Both the position numbers and the translations under genes were made by a program. Shown here piece after piece: positions 30,755 to 37,229 of a stretch of 37,229 nt of DNA. Origin of the DNA: a bacterium (GTDB lineage: Bacteria > JAMCPX01). Below the pieces are notes generated by a model. It was not told the origin of the DNA. It did not search any database and saw only the letters and a program-made list of their open reading frames with translations. Each line of letters begins with the position of its first letter. Positions within the stretch are counted from its first letter, which is position 1. The stretch spans positions 1-37,229 of the forward strand of contig JAJYLM010000002.1 of the NCBI GenBank assembly GCA_021787655.1, given 5' to 3'.

Positions 30755-32106
30755 CAGACCTCTCTCCCGATGCCGAGCAGTTTCATCTTCCGGGAAAGGT
30801 TCTCCCGTGAAATGCCGATCTTGACCGCCGTCTTGGTGATATTCCAGCTGTTTTCCCTGAGCATGCGGACAATGTAATCCTTTTCAAACGCGTTCTTTGC
30901 CGAATGGAGCTTTTCGTCAACCGGGGCATCGTCCGTGCGCCGGTACGAACGGATCTCCATGGGCAGGTCTTCGAGATCGATGACATCACCCTCGACCAGA
31001 ACGAAGAGCCGTTCCATGAGGTTTTTGAGTTCCCGGACATTGCCCTTCCACACGTATGAGGTCAGCGCGCCAAGCGCTGCCGGCGTGATCCGTTTCCGCT
31101 GCCGGTTGATCATGTTCTTTTCGTTCAGGAAATACTCGGCAAGGACCGGAATGTCCTCTTTCCGTTCCCGCAGCGGGGCAATGTGCAGCGGGATGACGTT
31201 CAACCGGTAGTACAGGTCTTCACGGAACCTGCCGTCCCGTATCTCGTCCCGGATGATCTTATTGGTTGCCGCAACGACGCGGATATCGATATCGATGGGT
31301 TCGTTTCCCCCGATCCGGGTGAACCGGCCCTCTTCCAGTGTCCTGAGCAGTTTCGCCTGCATGCGGATGCTCATGTCCCCGACCTCGTCGAGAAACAGTG
31401 TGCCGCGGTGCGCAAGCTCGAGCTTGCCGATCCGCCGTTTGTCGGCACCGGTAAAGGCGCCTTTCTCGTGTCCGAACAGCTCGCTCTCCATGAGCTCCTC
31501 GGGAATAGCAGCACAGTTGACGTCGATGAAGGGCATGGTCGATCGGGTGCTGAGCCGGTGAATGGCGTTCGCGACCAGCTCTTTGCCCGTGCCGTTCTCG
31601 CCGGTGATCAACACCCAGCTGTCTGACGGAGCGACAATCGCTATCTTGCGTTTGAGGTCTTCCATCGCATGCGACGTACTGATGATCTCGTATTTCTTCC
31701 CGATGGTCACCCTGAGCTGCCGGTTCTCCTGCTGCAGGTTGAAGACCTTGAGCCCGTTGCTGATGGTAATCAGGAGCTTATCTGCAGACAGGGGCTTTTC
31801 AATGAAATCGTATGCACCCATCTTGATGGTTTTGACCGCCGTGTCGATGGTCCCGTGCCCGGAGATCATAATCACGATCGTGTCGGTGTACTGTTCCCGG
31901 ATTTTCTTCAGCACCTCGATACCGTCCATCTGCGGCAGCCAAATGTCGAGCAGGACGACCTGGGGCTCGAAGCTTTTCATCGCCGCCAGCGCTTCAAACC
32001 CGTCCTTCGCGAGCCGGACAGTGTAATGTTCGTCGTTCAGAATGCCGGCTATTGCCGAACGGATATAGTCTTCGTCATCGACGACAAGTACCGTATTATT
32101 ACTCAT
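30754..32106 (-). CDS. Sigma-54-dependent response regulator, NtrX-like
   Basis: 450 residues; ATG 32106 overlaps the kinase stop (ATGA). The receiver domain has the acidic pair DDE at 10-12, phospho-acceptor Asp54 in LLDIWLP, and Lys in FIEKPLS. The AAA+ domain shows Walker A GENGTGKE (about 169-176), an intact GAFTGA sigma-54 contact loop (about 216-221), Walker B TLFLDE and the RVVAATN and FREDLYYRLNVIPL segments. The C-terminal Fis-type helix-turn-helix ends NITKTAVKIGISRENLSRKMKLLGI. This order and the partner kinase type correspond to NtrX rather than NtrC. It should activate RpoN-dependent promoters when phosphorylated; targets are unknown. Confidence 0.93.
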   Translation of the reverse strand: MSNNTVLVVDDEDYIRSAIAGILNDEHYTVRLAKDGFEALAAMKSFEPQVVLLDIWLPQMDGIEVLKKIREQYTDTIVIMISGHGTIDTAVKTIKMGAYDFIEKPLSADKLLITISNGLKVFNLQQENRQLRVTIGKKYEIISTSHAMEDLKRKIAIVAPSDSWVLITGENGTGKELVANAIHRLSTRSTMPFIDVNCAAIPEELMESELFGHEKGAFTGADKRRIGKLELAHRGTLFLDEVGDMSIRMQAKLLRTLEEGRFTRIGGNEPIDIDIRVVAATNKIIRDEIRDGRFREDLYYRLNVIPLHIAPLRERKEDIPVLAEYFLNEKNMINRQRKRITPAALGALTSYVWKGNVRELKNLMERLFVLVEGDVIDLEDLPMEIRSYRRTDDAPVDEKLHSAKNAFEKDYIVRMLRENSWNITKTAVKIGISRENLSRKMKLLGIGREV

Positions 32107-34316
32107 GAAGCAGTCTTCCCTCCCTCTGCATGAAACAGCTCTCCTTCCTCGACAGCGGACAGTTCGACGATGAACCGTGCGCCCTGAGGTTTGTTGTCCA
32201 CGACCCGTATCTTTCCGTTATGTTCGGTAATGATCCTCTGCACGATCGCGAGTCCCAGTCCCGATCCTCCTTTTTTCTTCGAATAGTATAGATCAAATAT
32301 TTTGGATTTGTCCAAATCATCGACACCGATGCCCGTATCGGCGACCTCTATTCTGACGATGCCGGTCGGGCTTTCATAGGATGACTTCAGGGTGACTTCT
32401 CCGTTTCCGTCCACGGCCCACACCGCGTTCTCGATGAGGTTGATCAACACCCGCCGGATCTGCGACCTGTCGAACCTGATGAGCGGCACCTGATCGTCCT
32501 TGTCAAGGACAAACTTGATATTGCGGTGCGCTGAACTGTAGAACGAGTAGAGTTCGGCCAGCAGTTCGTTGACGGAATTCGGCCGGAGCTGGCTCACGGG
32601 CATGCGGGCGAAGCTGGAGAACTCGTCGACGAGCCTCCTTAGTTCGTCCACCTCGGTCACGATGGTACGCGTGCACTCGTCGAAGATGTCCTTCTCTGCC
32701 GGAATGACGTCGAGGTATTTTCTCCGCAGCCGTTCGGCAGACAGGCGTATGGGCGTGAGCGGGTTCTTTATCTCGTGCGCCATTCTCTTGGCGACCTCCT
32801 GCCATGTTGCGATCTTCTGCATCTTGATCAGGTCCGTGACATCCTCGAACACCACGATATATCCCGCCATCTTCTCGTTGTAGGACTTCAGCGAGGTCAG
32901 CCGCAGAATGAACATCTTGAGCTGGCCCTGGGTATTGATGTTGATCTCCCGGGTGCTGGTCGCGGTATTGGTCTTGCGCATGTCCCGCAGCATTTCCTCA
33001 GCCGGTGCGGTGATGTCCTGCGTCATGATGTCCTGGTAATACCTGTTCACCGCCTGCACGGGATCGATGCTCATCACCTTTCCCGCGGTGGCATTGAGCA
33101 TGGTAATGAACCCGTTGCCGTCTATCGCGATAACCCCGGACGAGATGCTGTTGAGGATGGCCTCGATATAGGCCTTCCGCTGGGTCTGCTCGATGTAGGC
33201 AAGTGCGAGACTCTCCCGGTTTTGCTTTAATTCCCGTGCCATCGTGTTAAATGCGTCCACGAGGTCTCCGACCTCGTCCTTGCTCTTCCTCTCGATGTGG
33301 ACGTCGTAGTTGTTGGCAACGATCTTTTTCGTTCCGGAGACGAGCATGTCCAGCTGGCTGGAAATGCCCTTCGCCAGGTAAACGCTGATCCATATCGAGG
33401 AAAAGATCATGAGCAGCGAAATCAGCACGAGGAACAGTATGTAGCTGGTCTTCAGGTGCGGTTTCAATATCTGCTGCTGCCGGTACTCCGTATACCCCTG
33501 CTGTATCTCGGCCATTTTCTCCACGAGGCTTTTTCTGACGAAGTAGTTGCCCACCACGAGGCCGGCAGGGACGGTACTGCCCGTGATATAGACCGGCGAG
33601 AACCCCTTGATCATATCGCTGTTCCCGATGCTCTCGATGTAGGTCTTGATCTTCCCGCGCAGTGCGTCCATGACCTGGGGCCTGCTCGTTGTGGATGGCG
33701 GACTCCCCTGCGTGTGGACGGTGGCAACCAGCCTGCCATCGGCACCGTACAGTTCGATCGAGGTCAGGTTATACTCCTCCAGTTTTGCCTTGATATATCG
33801 TTCTATTTCACGCTTGCTGCCGTCCGGATAAATTCCCCGCTCCGTCAGCCCCCTGCCAATCGCCGATGAAAACGAAATGGTGTTCTGGGCAACACTCTCG
33901 TAGTATGTCTTTGCTATGTCCAGAGACTGTGTCAGCGAGCTCTCCACCTGGCTGCTGAACCAGCTGTTGATCGTGTGGGTGATAAACCCGGACGATACGA
34001 TGAACATGACGATCGTCGGAATGATGGAGAAAAAGACAAAGGCCATTGCAAGCTTTGTCCTGACCTTGAGCCTGCCGAATCCCTGCTTTTCCCCGAACAC
34101 GATCTTCGCGGTATTCCGCAGGACCAAAAATATGAGCAGGGTAATCAGGACGACATTGAGGTTGATGAAGGTAAAAACCAGAGCGTTCTTGGAAATCGGG
34201 ACCTTCAGGATAACGTGGTACACATTCGATTCCAGAGATGTCAAGCCTACCAGAAAGGCTATAACGACGATGATAATGAAGAATTCGATGCGTCTTTTTC
34301 TTATTTCCGGATCCAT
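32103..34316 (-). CDS. NtrY-like membrane sensor histidine kinase
   Basis: 737 residues from ATG 34316, with AAAGGTG upstream. The N-terminal segment has about three helices (residues 12-130: FFIIIVVIAFLVGLTS, LVFTFINLNVVLITLLIFLVL, MAFVFFSIIPTIVMFIVSS). A periplasmic sensor region (about 130-295), a further helix (ILFLVLISLLMIFSSIWISVYLA), a HAMP domain and a PAS domain (about 380-480) follow. The HisKA domain has His514 in MAHEIKNPLTP, and the HATPase has the N-box NLIENAVWA, DTGIGV and GSGLGLAIV. This is the NtrY layout. NtrY/NtrX systems sense nitrogen, redox or envelope conditions depending on the organism; the signal is not deducible. Confidence 0.93.
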   Translation of the reverse strand: MDPEIRKRRIEFFIIIVVIAFLVGLTSLESNVYHVILKVPISKNALVFTFINLNVVLITLLIFLVLRNTAKIVFGEKQGFGRLKVRTKLAMAFVFFSIIPTIVMFIVSSGFITHTINSWFSSQVESSLTQSLDIAKTYYESVAQNTISFSSAIGRGLTERGIYPDGSKREIERYIKAKLEEYNLTSIELYGADGRLVATVHTQGSPPSTTSRPQVMDALRGKIKTYIESIGNSDMIKGFSPVYITGSTVPAGLVVGNYFVRKSLVEKMAEIQQGYTEYRQQQILKPHLKTSYILFLVLISLLMIFSSIWISVYLAKGISSQLDMLVSGTKKIVANNYDVHIERKSKDEVGDLVDAFNTMARELKQNRESLALAYIEQTQRKAYIEAILNSISSGVIAIDGNGFITMLNATAGKVMSIDPVQAVNRYYQDIMTQDITAPAEEMLRDMRKTNTATSTREININTQGQLKMFILRLTSLKSYNEKMAGYIVVFEDVTDLIKMQKIATWQEVAKRMAHEIKNPLTPIRLSAERLRRKYLDVIPAEKDIFDECTRTIVTEVDELRRLVDEFSSFARMPVSQLRPNSVNELLAELYSFYSSAHRNIKFVLDKDDQVPLIRFDRSQIRRVLINLIENAVWAVDGNGEVTLKSSYESPTGIVRIEVADTGIGVDDLDKSKIFDLYYSKKKGGSGLGLAIVQRIITEHNGKIRVVDNKPQGARFIVELSAVEEGELFHAEGGKTAS

Positions 34317-34371
34317 GACACCTTTTTACATCAGACAGCGCCCCTTGTAAACAGTCAGGTTCGCAGCAAAA

Positions 34372-34452
34372 GCTGCCGGCAGGGCGGCTCCGGCAGCCGG
34401 TGCACGACTGTCGTGCAGTCGTGACAGTATGCAGGGGGCCATCCCCTGCATA
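34372..34452. repeat. Three consecutive hairpins upstream of the NtrY-like gene
   Basis: In 81 bases there are GCTGCCGG/CCGGCAGC (34372-34379 with 34390-34397), CACGACTG/CAGTCGTG (34403-34410 with 34416-34423) and TATGCAGGGG/CCCCTGCATA (34428-34437 with 34443-34452). An overlapping palindrome GCACGAC-T-GTCGTGC (34402-34416) competes with the second. None is followed by a T-run on either strand. They lie between the TatT-like stop (34454) and the ntrY-like start (34316), so they may separate or regulate the two messages. Confidence 0.7.
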
Positions 34453-34453
34453 G

Positions 34454-35206
34454 TCATTTGTCCGCTATGGAATCGAGGAGCCTTTGTGCATGAGGCCTGT
34501 CGTACATGGCCCAGTCTGCATGGTATGCCGGTTTTTTATAGTTGATAACATCGTTCAACAACTTCTTTGCCAGCGGGTATTTTCCTTCCCTGATGTAGAC
34601 CTTTGCCTTCATCACCATTGCCAGCGTCAGCCGGGGATTGGACCTCAGGGCCCGGTTGAGAAAATCCATGGCCTTGCCGTTGCTGTCGCTGACGACCCAC
34701 TGCAGTTCATAGTACATTTCGCCGTACGCCTCGAGGATATCCGCATTCGTTTTGTCGAGTTCGTATGCCTTATGCAGATTTTCTTTGAACTCGGGCAGCG
34801 AGATGAGGGAGTTGAGAACACCCTGCACTTCGGACTTCCGTCCGAGGTTTGCGGCATACCAGTAATAGCCCATGGAACCGGCCGGATTCACCTGGATGGC
34901 ATGCTTTGCAACGGCCATACCCTGTTCGTAATCGTTCAAGGAACTTGTCTGTGTCAGTTTTGACTGGTCTCCCATGGTTTCGTATGCCCGGGCCTGGCCG
35001 ATATACGCCTGGTACACTGTTTCCTTGTCTTTCGATTCACTGATGACCTGATCGAACATGTCAATTGATTTCTGGAGATTGGTGACGTCTTTGTCATAGT
35101 TGTCCATCACCCCCTGCGCCTCTGCAAGCGTTACTGCATGGGCACGCACGGGAAAGAGCAGTGCTCCTGCCGTCAACAATAATACCATTGCTGTTACGTT
35201 CTTCAT
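34454..35206 (-). CDS. TatT-like periplasmic TPR protein (TRAP transporter T-component family)
   Basis: 250 residues. ATG 35206 is chosen because AAAGGAG lies upstream and it begins a clean signal peptide (KNVTAMVLLLTAGALLFPVRAHA); an in-frame ATG at 35245 is rejected. The mature protein is all-helical with TPR-like repeats: VYQAYIGQARAYETMGD, YWYAANLGRKSEVQGVLNSL, ILEAYGEMYYELQWVVSDSNGKAMDFLNRAL and VYIREGKYPLAKKLLNDVINY. The YGEMYYELPWIVGGSD region of its paralogue matches the TatT family, homotrimeric periplasmic lipoproteins associated with TRAP transporters. No TRAP permease or substrate-binding gene is in the window, and a lipobox is lacking, so this is a soluble or free periplasmic relative. 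It is a close paralogue of the protein at 35763-36512. Confidence 0.75.
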   Translation of the reverse strand: MKNVTAMVLLLTAGALLFPVRAHAVTLAEAQGVMDNYDKDVTNLQKSIDMFDQVISESKDKETVYQAYIGQARAYETMGDQSKLTQTSSLNDYEQGMAVAKHAIQVNPAGSMGYYWYAANLGRKSEVQGVLNSLISLPEFKENLHKAYELDKTNADILEAYGEMYYELQWVVSDSNGKAMDFLNRALRSNPRLTLAMVMKAKVYIREGKYPLAKKLLNDVINYKKPAYHADWAMYDRPHAQRLLDSIADK

Positions 35207-35257
35207 GTATGTTCTCCTTTGACCGATGATTTGCATGACCGTCATGATTCCCGGTGA

Positions 35258-35665
35258 TTACATCCTCTCGTCGATTGCACGGTTGGCGAGCTTGTCCGCC
35301 TCCCGGTTCAATTCACGGGGTATATGCTCCACGACGATCCGGTCGAAATGTACGGCAAGGCCCGTATACACCCTGAACAACTTCCTGATATTCGGGTTTT
35401 TGACGGCATACCTGCCGTTGAGCTGGGACACGAGGAGCAGGGAATCAGAATTGATCTTTATGTCTTTAATGTTGAGCTCTTTGAGTTTTTCCAGGGCAAG
35501 GATAAGGGCATTGTACTCGGCAACGTTGTTCGTCGCATGTCCAAGGTATCTGGTCAGGTGGACCGGCTCATCCTTTATCCCATAGATGACCGCACCGCAG
35601 CCTGCCTCGCCCGGGTTTCCCCGTGAAGCGCCGTCGATGAATACCGTCACCGTCTGTGTTGTCAT
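35258..35665 (-). CDS. Ribonuclease HI-type protein (RNase H-like domain)
   Basis: 135 residues. ATG 35665 (GGAGA upstream) is preferred over an in-frame ATG at 35716. The RNase H fold has its four acidic catalytic residues in context: Asp in VFIDGASRGNPGEAG, Glu in VAEYNALILALEKL, Asp in INSDSLLLVSQLNG and Asp in READKLANRAI. VNPNI-type handle sequence is short, as in the RnhA/YpdQ-like bacterial and archaeal subfamily. It would cleave the RNA strand of RNA/DNA hybrids in the cytoplasm. It sits between two genes for secreted TatT-like paralogues on the same strand; no functional link is evident, and the duplication may simply bracket it. Confidence 0.92.
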   Translation of the reverse strand: MTTQTVTVFIDGASRGNPGEAGCGAVIYGIKDEPVHLTRYLGHATNNVAEYNALILALEKLKELNIKDIKINSDSLLLVSQLNGRYAVKNPNIRKLFRVYTGLAVHFDRIVVEHIPRELNREADKLANRAIDERM

Positions 35666-35762
35666 GAATGTCTCCGTTTCCCCTCTCGAGGCTGCGGCCT
35701 TAACTGCATACCGCACACGCCGGCTCTGACCGGTTGCCTGTTTACCACTGAGATATATCCAC

Positions 35763-36512
35763 CTATTTCTTGTCCTTTATCGAGTCAAGCAGTTTCTCGG
35801 CTAGCGGCTTGTCGAACATCGCCCAGTCCGCCCTGAAACTCGGGGTCGTATAATTGATGACCTTTTCCAGGATTCCGCGCGCATCTGCGTACTTGTCCTG
35901 CCTGATATACACCTTTCCCATAATCACCATGGGAAGCGTGAAGTTCGGGTCGCCCTTCAGCGACGTGTTCAGAAAATCGAGTGACTTGGTGTCACTGCCG
36001 CCGACGATCCAGGGCAGTTCATAGTACATCTCTCCGTACGCTTCGTTGACATTCGGATCTGTTTTATCGATTGCATACGCCTTGCCCAGATATTTTTTGA
36101 AATCGGGCAGCATAAAGAGTGAATTGAGGACCCCCTTGTACTGTCCGATCCTGCCTATGTTCGCCGCATACCAGAAATACCCCATGGCCTTCTTGGGCTC
36201 GGCCTGGATGGCTTTCCCGGCAGCAGCCTCTCCGGCCTCGTAATCCTTGACCGCATCTGTCTTGGTAAGCTGCCAGTGATCCCCCATGGTCAGATAGGTC
36301 CTGGAGATGTCACAGTATACCTGGTACAGGAGGTCAGGGTCCGTGGTCCCTGTTATGACCTGCTGGAACATACCAAGGGACTTCTGGAGATTGGTGATGT
36401 CCTTGTCATAATTATTGAACACGCTCTCCGCATCCGGAAGTGTGACAGCGTGCGCCTGCACCGTAAAGAGAAGTGCAATGGATAGTACCACTATTGTTTT
36501 TAGTCTCAGCAT
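35763..36512 (-). CDS. TatT-like periplasmic TPR protein, second copy
   Basis: 249 residues from ATG 36512, with AAAGGAGGAACT upstream. A signal peptide (MLRLKTIVVLSIALLFTVQAHA) precedes VTLPDAESVFNNYDKDITNLQKS, nearly superimposable on VTLAEAQGVMDNYDKDVTNLQKS of the 34454-35206 protein. TPR-like helices run through YFWYAANIGRIGQYKGVLNSLFML, AYGEMYYELPWIVGGSDTKSLDFLNTSL and VYIRQDKYADARGILEKVINY. The PWIVGG segment is the better match to the TatT family, and the other copy has lost the Pro and Gly-Gly. The two proteins align along the whole length, so they arose by local duplication and then diverged. Confidence 0.78.
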   Translation of the reverse strand: MLRLKTIVVLSIALLFTVQAHAVTLPDAESVFNNYDKDITNLQKSLGMFQQVITGTTDPDLLYQVYCDISRTYLTMGDHWQLTKTDAVKDYEAGEAAAGKAIQAEPKKAMGYFWYAANIGRIGQYKGVLNSLFMLPDFKKYLGKAYAIDKTDPNVNEAYGEMYYELPWIVGGSDTKSLDFLNTSLKGDPNFTLPMVIMGKVYIRQDKYADARGILEKVINYTTPSFRADWAMFDKPLAEKLLDSIKDKK

Positions 36513-36631
36513 AGTTCCTCCTTTATACCCCTGTCGGGTAGGTTTCTTCTATCTGTCGGACAACAATACCCAGTCCATGCATAACCCAAAACATGACTCT
36601 TGACCTGTATACCACATTCCCAATGCTTTGC

Positions 36632-37229
36632 TTACATCTTTTTGATCCGGCCGAGCAGTACCTTAACGGCACGGGTAAATCCGTCCGGTCCTATGGCAGG
36701 GATCCGCGTGATGCCTTCAATATCCGTATCCGTGAACGTGCCGTCCGGTCTTTGTACAAGAAACGGCATCCGTACTTCCCTGAACATCGGAATATCGTTT
36801 TTGCCTTCGCCCACGGCAGCTGCCATGACCGGAGCGGAGTGTTTCCTGTAGAGTGACATCAGTGTCCTGACCGCAGCACCCTTGTCCGTTTCCCCCATGA
36901 GATGATAAAACCGGGTCCCCGGAAATACCCTGAGCCCGTTGCTCCGTGCAAACCGTTCAATGCCCTCCAGCAGCGAGGGGTCCTTCAGGATGAACGGCTC
37001 ATCGTGGCGTCTGCGTTTTGCCATGACTGCCAGTTCGAGGGGGAGGTTGAGATACGAGGCAACCTCATCCTCGCTCATATCCCCGAAGCCCGTGATCATA
37101 TCACCGAACTCCTTCTTCATGTCTGCGAGTACCCGGCGTACCCTGTCATAGGGAGCACCAAGTTCGAGGACTGCAGTGCCGTCGATATGACTGCAGCGCT
37201 TCTCTTGCCCGGCGAGGTATGCATGTTCG
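36632..37229 (-). CDS. HAD-family phosphatase, mannosyl-3-phosphoglycerate phosphatase type (partial)
   Basis: The frame is open from the right edge of the window to TAA at 36632-36634, so the N-terminus, including the nucleophilic Asp motif, is missing; the first ATG at 37120 is internal. The visible 198 residues begin with a cap-region segment matching the family (DGTAVLELGAPYDRVRRVLADM). The cap continues with MSEDEVASYLNLPLELAVMAKRRRHDEPFIL. The HAD core end follows: RFYHLMGETDKGAAVRTLMSLY (motif III Lys) and AAVGEGKNDIPMFREVRMPFLV (motif IV GxxxND). Mannosyl- or glucosyl-3-phosphoglycerate phosphatases make the compatible solutes mannosylglycerate and glucosylglycerate. The cognate synthase would be expected upstream, outside the window. 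Confidence 0.85.
   Translation of the reverse strand, partial: EHAYLAGQEKRCSHIDGTAVLELGAPYDRVRRVLADMKKEFGDMITGFGDMSEDEVASYLNLPLELAVMAKRRRHDEPFILKDPSLLEGIERFARSNGLRVFPGTRFYHLMGETDKGAAVRTLMSLYRKHSAPVMAAAVGEGKNDIPMFREVRMPFLVQRPDGTFTDTDIEGITRIPAIGPDGFTRAVKVLLGRIKKM

Overview
This window comes from a Gram-negative, moderately GC-rich bacterial chromosome. Evidence for the cell type is a TonB-dependent receptor and another beta-barrel ending in Phe, a periplasmic lipoprotein, an NtrYX-type sigma-54 two-component pair and strong AGGAGG ribosome binding sites. The gene mix (DUF35 Zn-ribbon/thiolase pairs, TatT-like periplasmic TPR proteins, NtrYX, AMP-forming acyl-CoA ligase, PEGA-tailed Ser/Thr kinase) resembles Desulfobacterota (deltaproteobacterial) or Nitrospirota genomes. 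That placement is an inference; no rRNA or other taxonomic marker is present.

Left part (1-17.4 kb): the tail of an outer-membrane barrel and a secreted Pro/Glu/Ala-rich protein with a C-terminal membrane anchor come first. Next is a compact four-gene cassette, Zn-ribbon/OB-fold, thiolase-like, thiolase-like, Zn-ribbon/OB-fold (1552-4915). Neither thiolase-like protein has a cysteine where the nucleophile should be. Three GT-C membrane glycosyltransferases follow in about 12 kb: one GT39-like and two bacterial TMTC-like proteins with TPR tails. Between them lie a membrane-anchored metallophosphoesterase and a plus-strand run of TonB receptor, NfeD protease, slipin and an alpha/beta hydrolase. 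The hydrolase has Gly in the nucleophile position.

Middle part (17.6-25.95 kb): on the minus strand lies tRNA-Leu(UAG), then tig, clpP, clpX and lon, the classical chaperone/AAA+ protease operon. Here every stop/start junction overlaps. A PEGA-tailed Ser/Thr kinase diverges from it. An ABC ATPase with no permease beside it converges on the kinase.

Right part (25.95-37.2 kb): PhzF-like protein, a repeat-rich intergenic stretch, a small Cys-rich lipoprotein and a long-chain acyl-CoA ligase come first. On the minus strand follow NtrY-like kinase, NtrX-like regulator and a degenerate cyclic-nucleotide-binding-fold protein with overlapping ORFs. Last are two TatT-like paralogues flanking an RNase HI-type gene, and a truncated HAD phosphatase of the mannosyl-3-phosphoglycerate phosphatase type.

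No IS element, prophage, CRISPR array or integration site was recognised. The least ordinary items are the Cys-less thiolase/Zn-ribbon cassette, the Ser-less hydrolase beside NfeD/slipin, and several families of intergenic inverted repeats.
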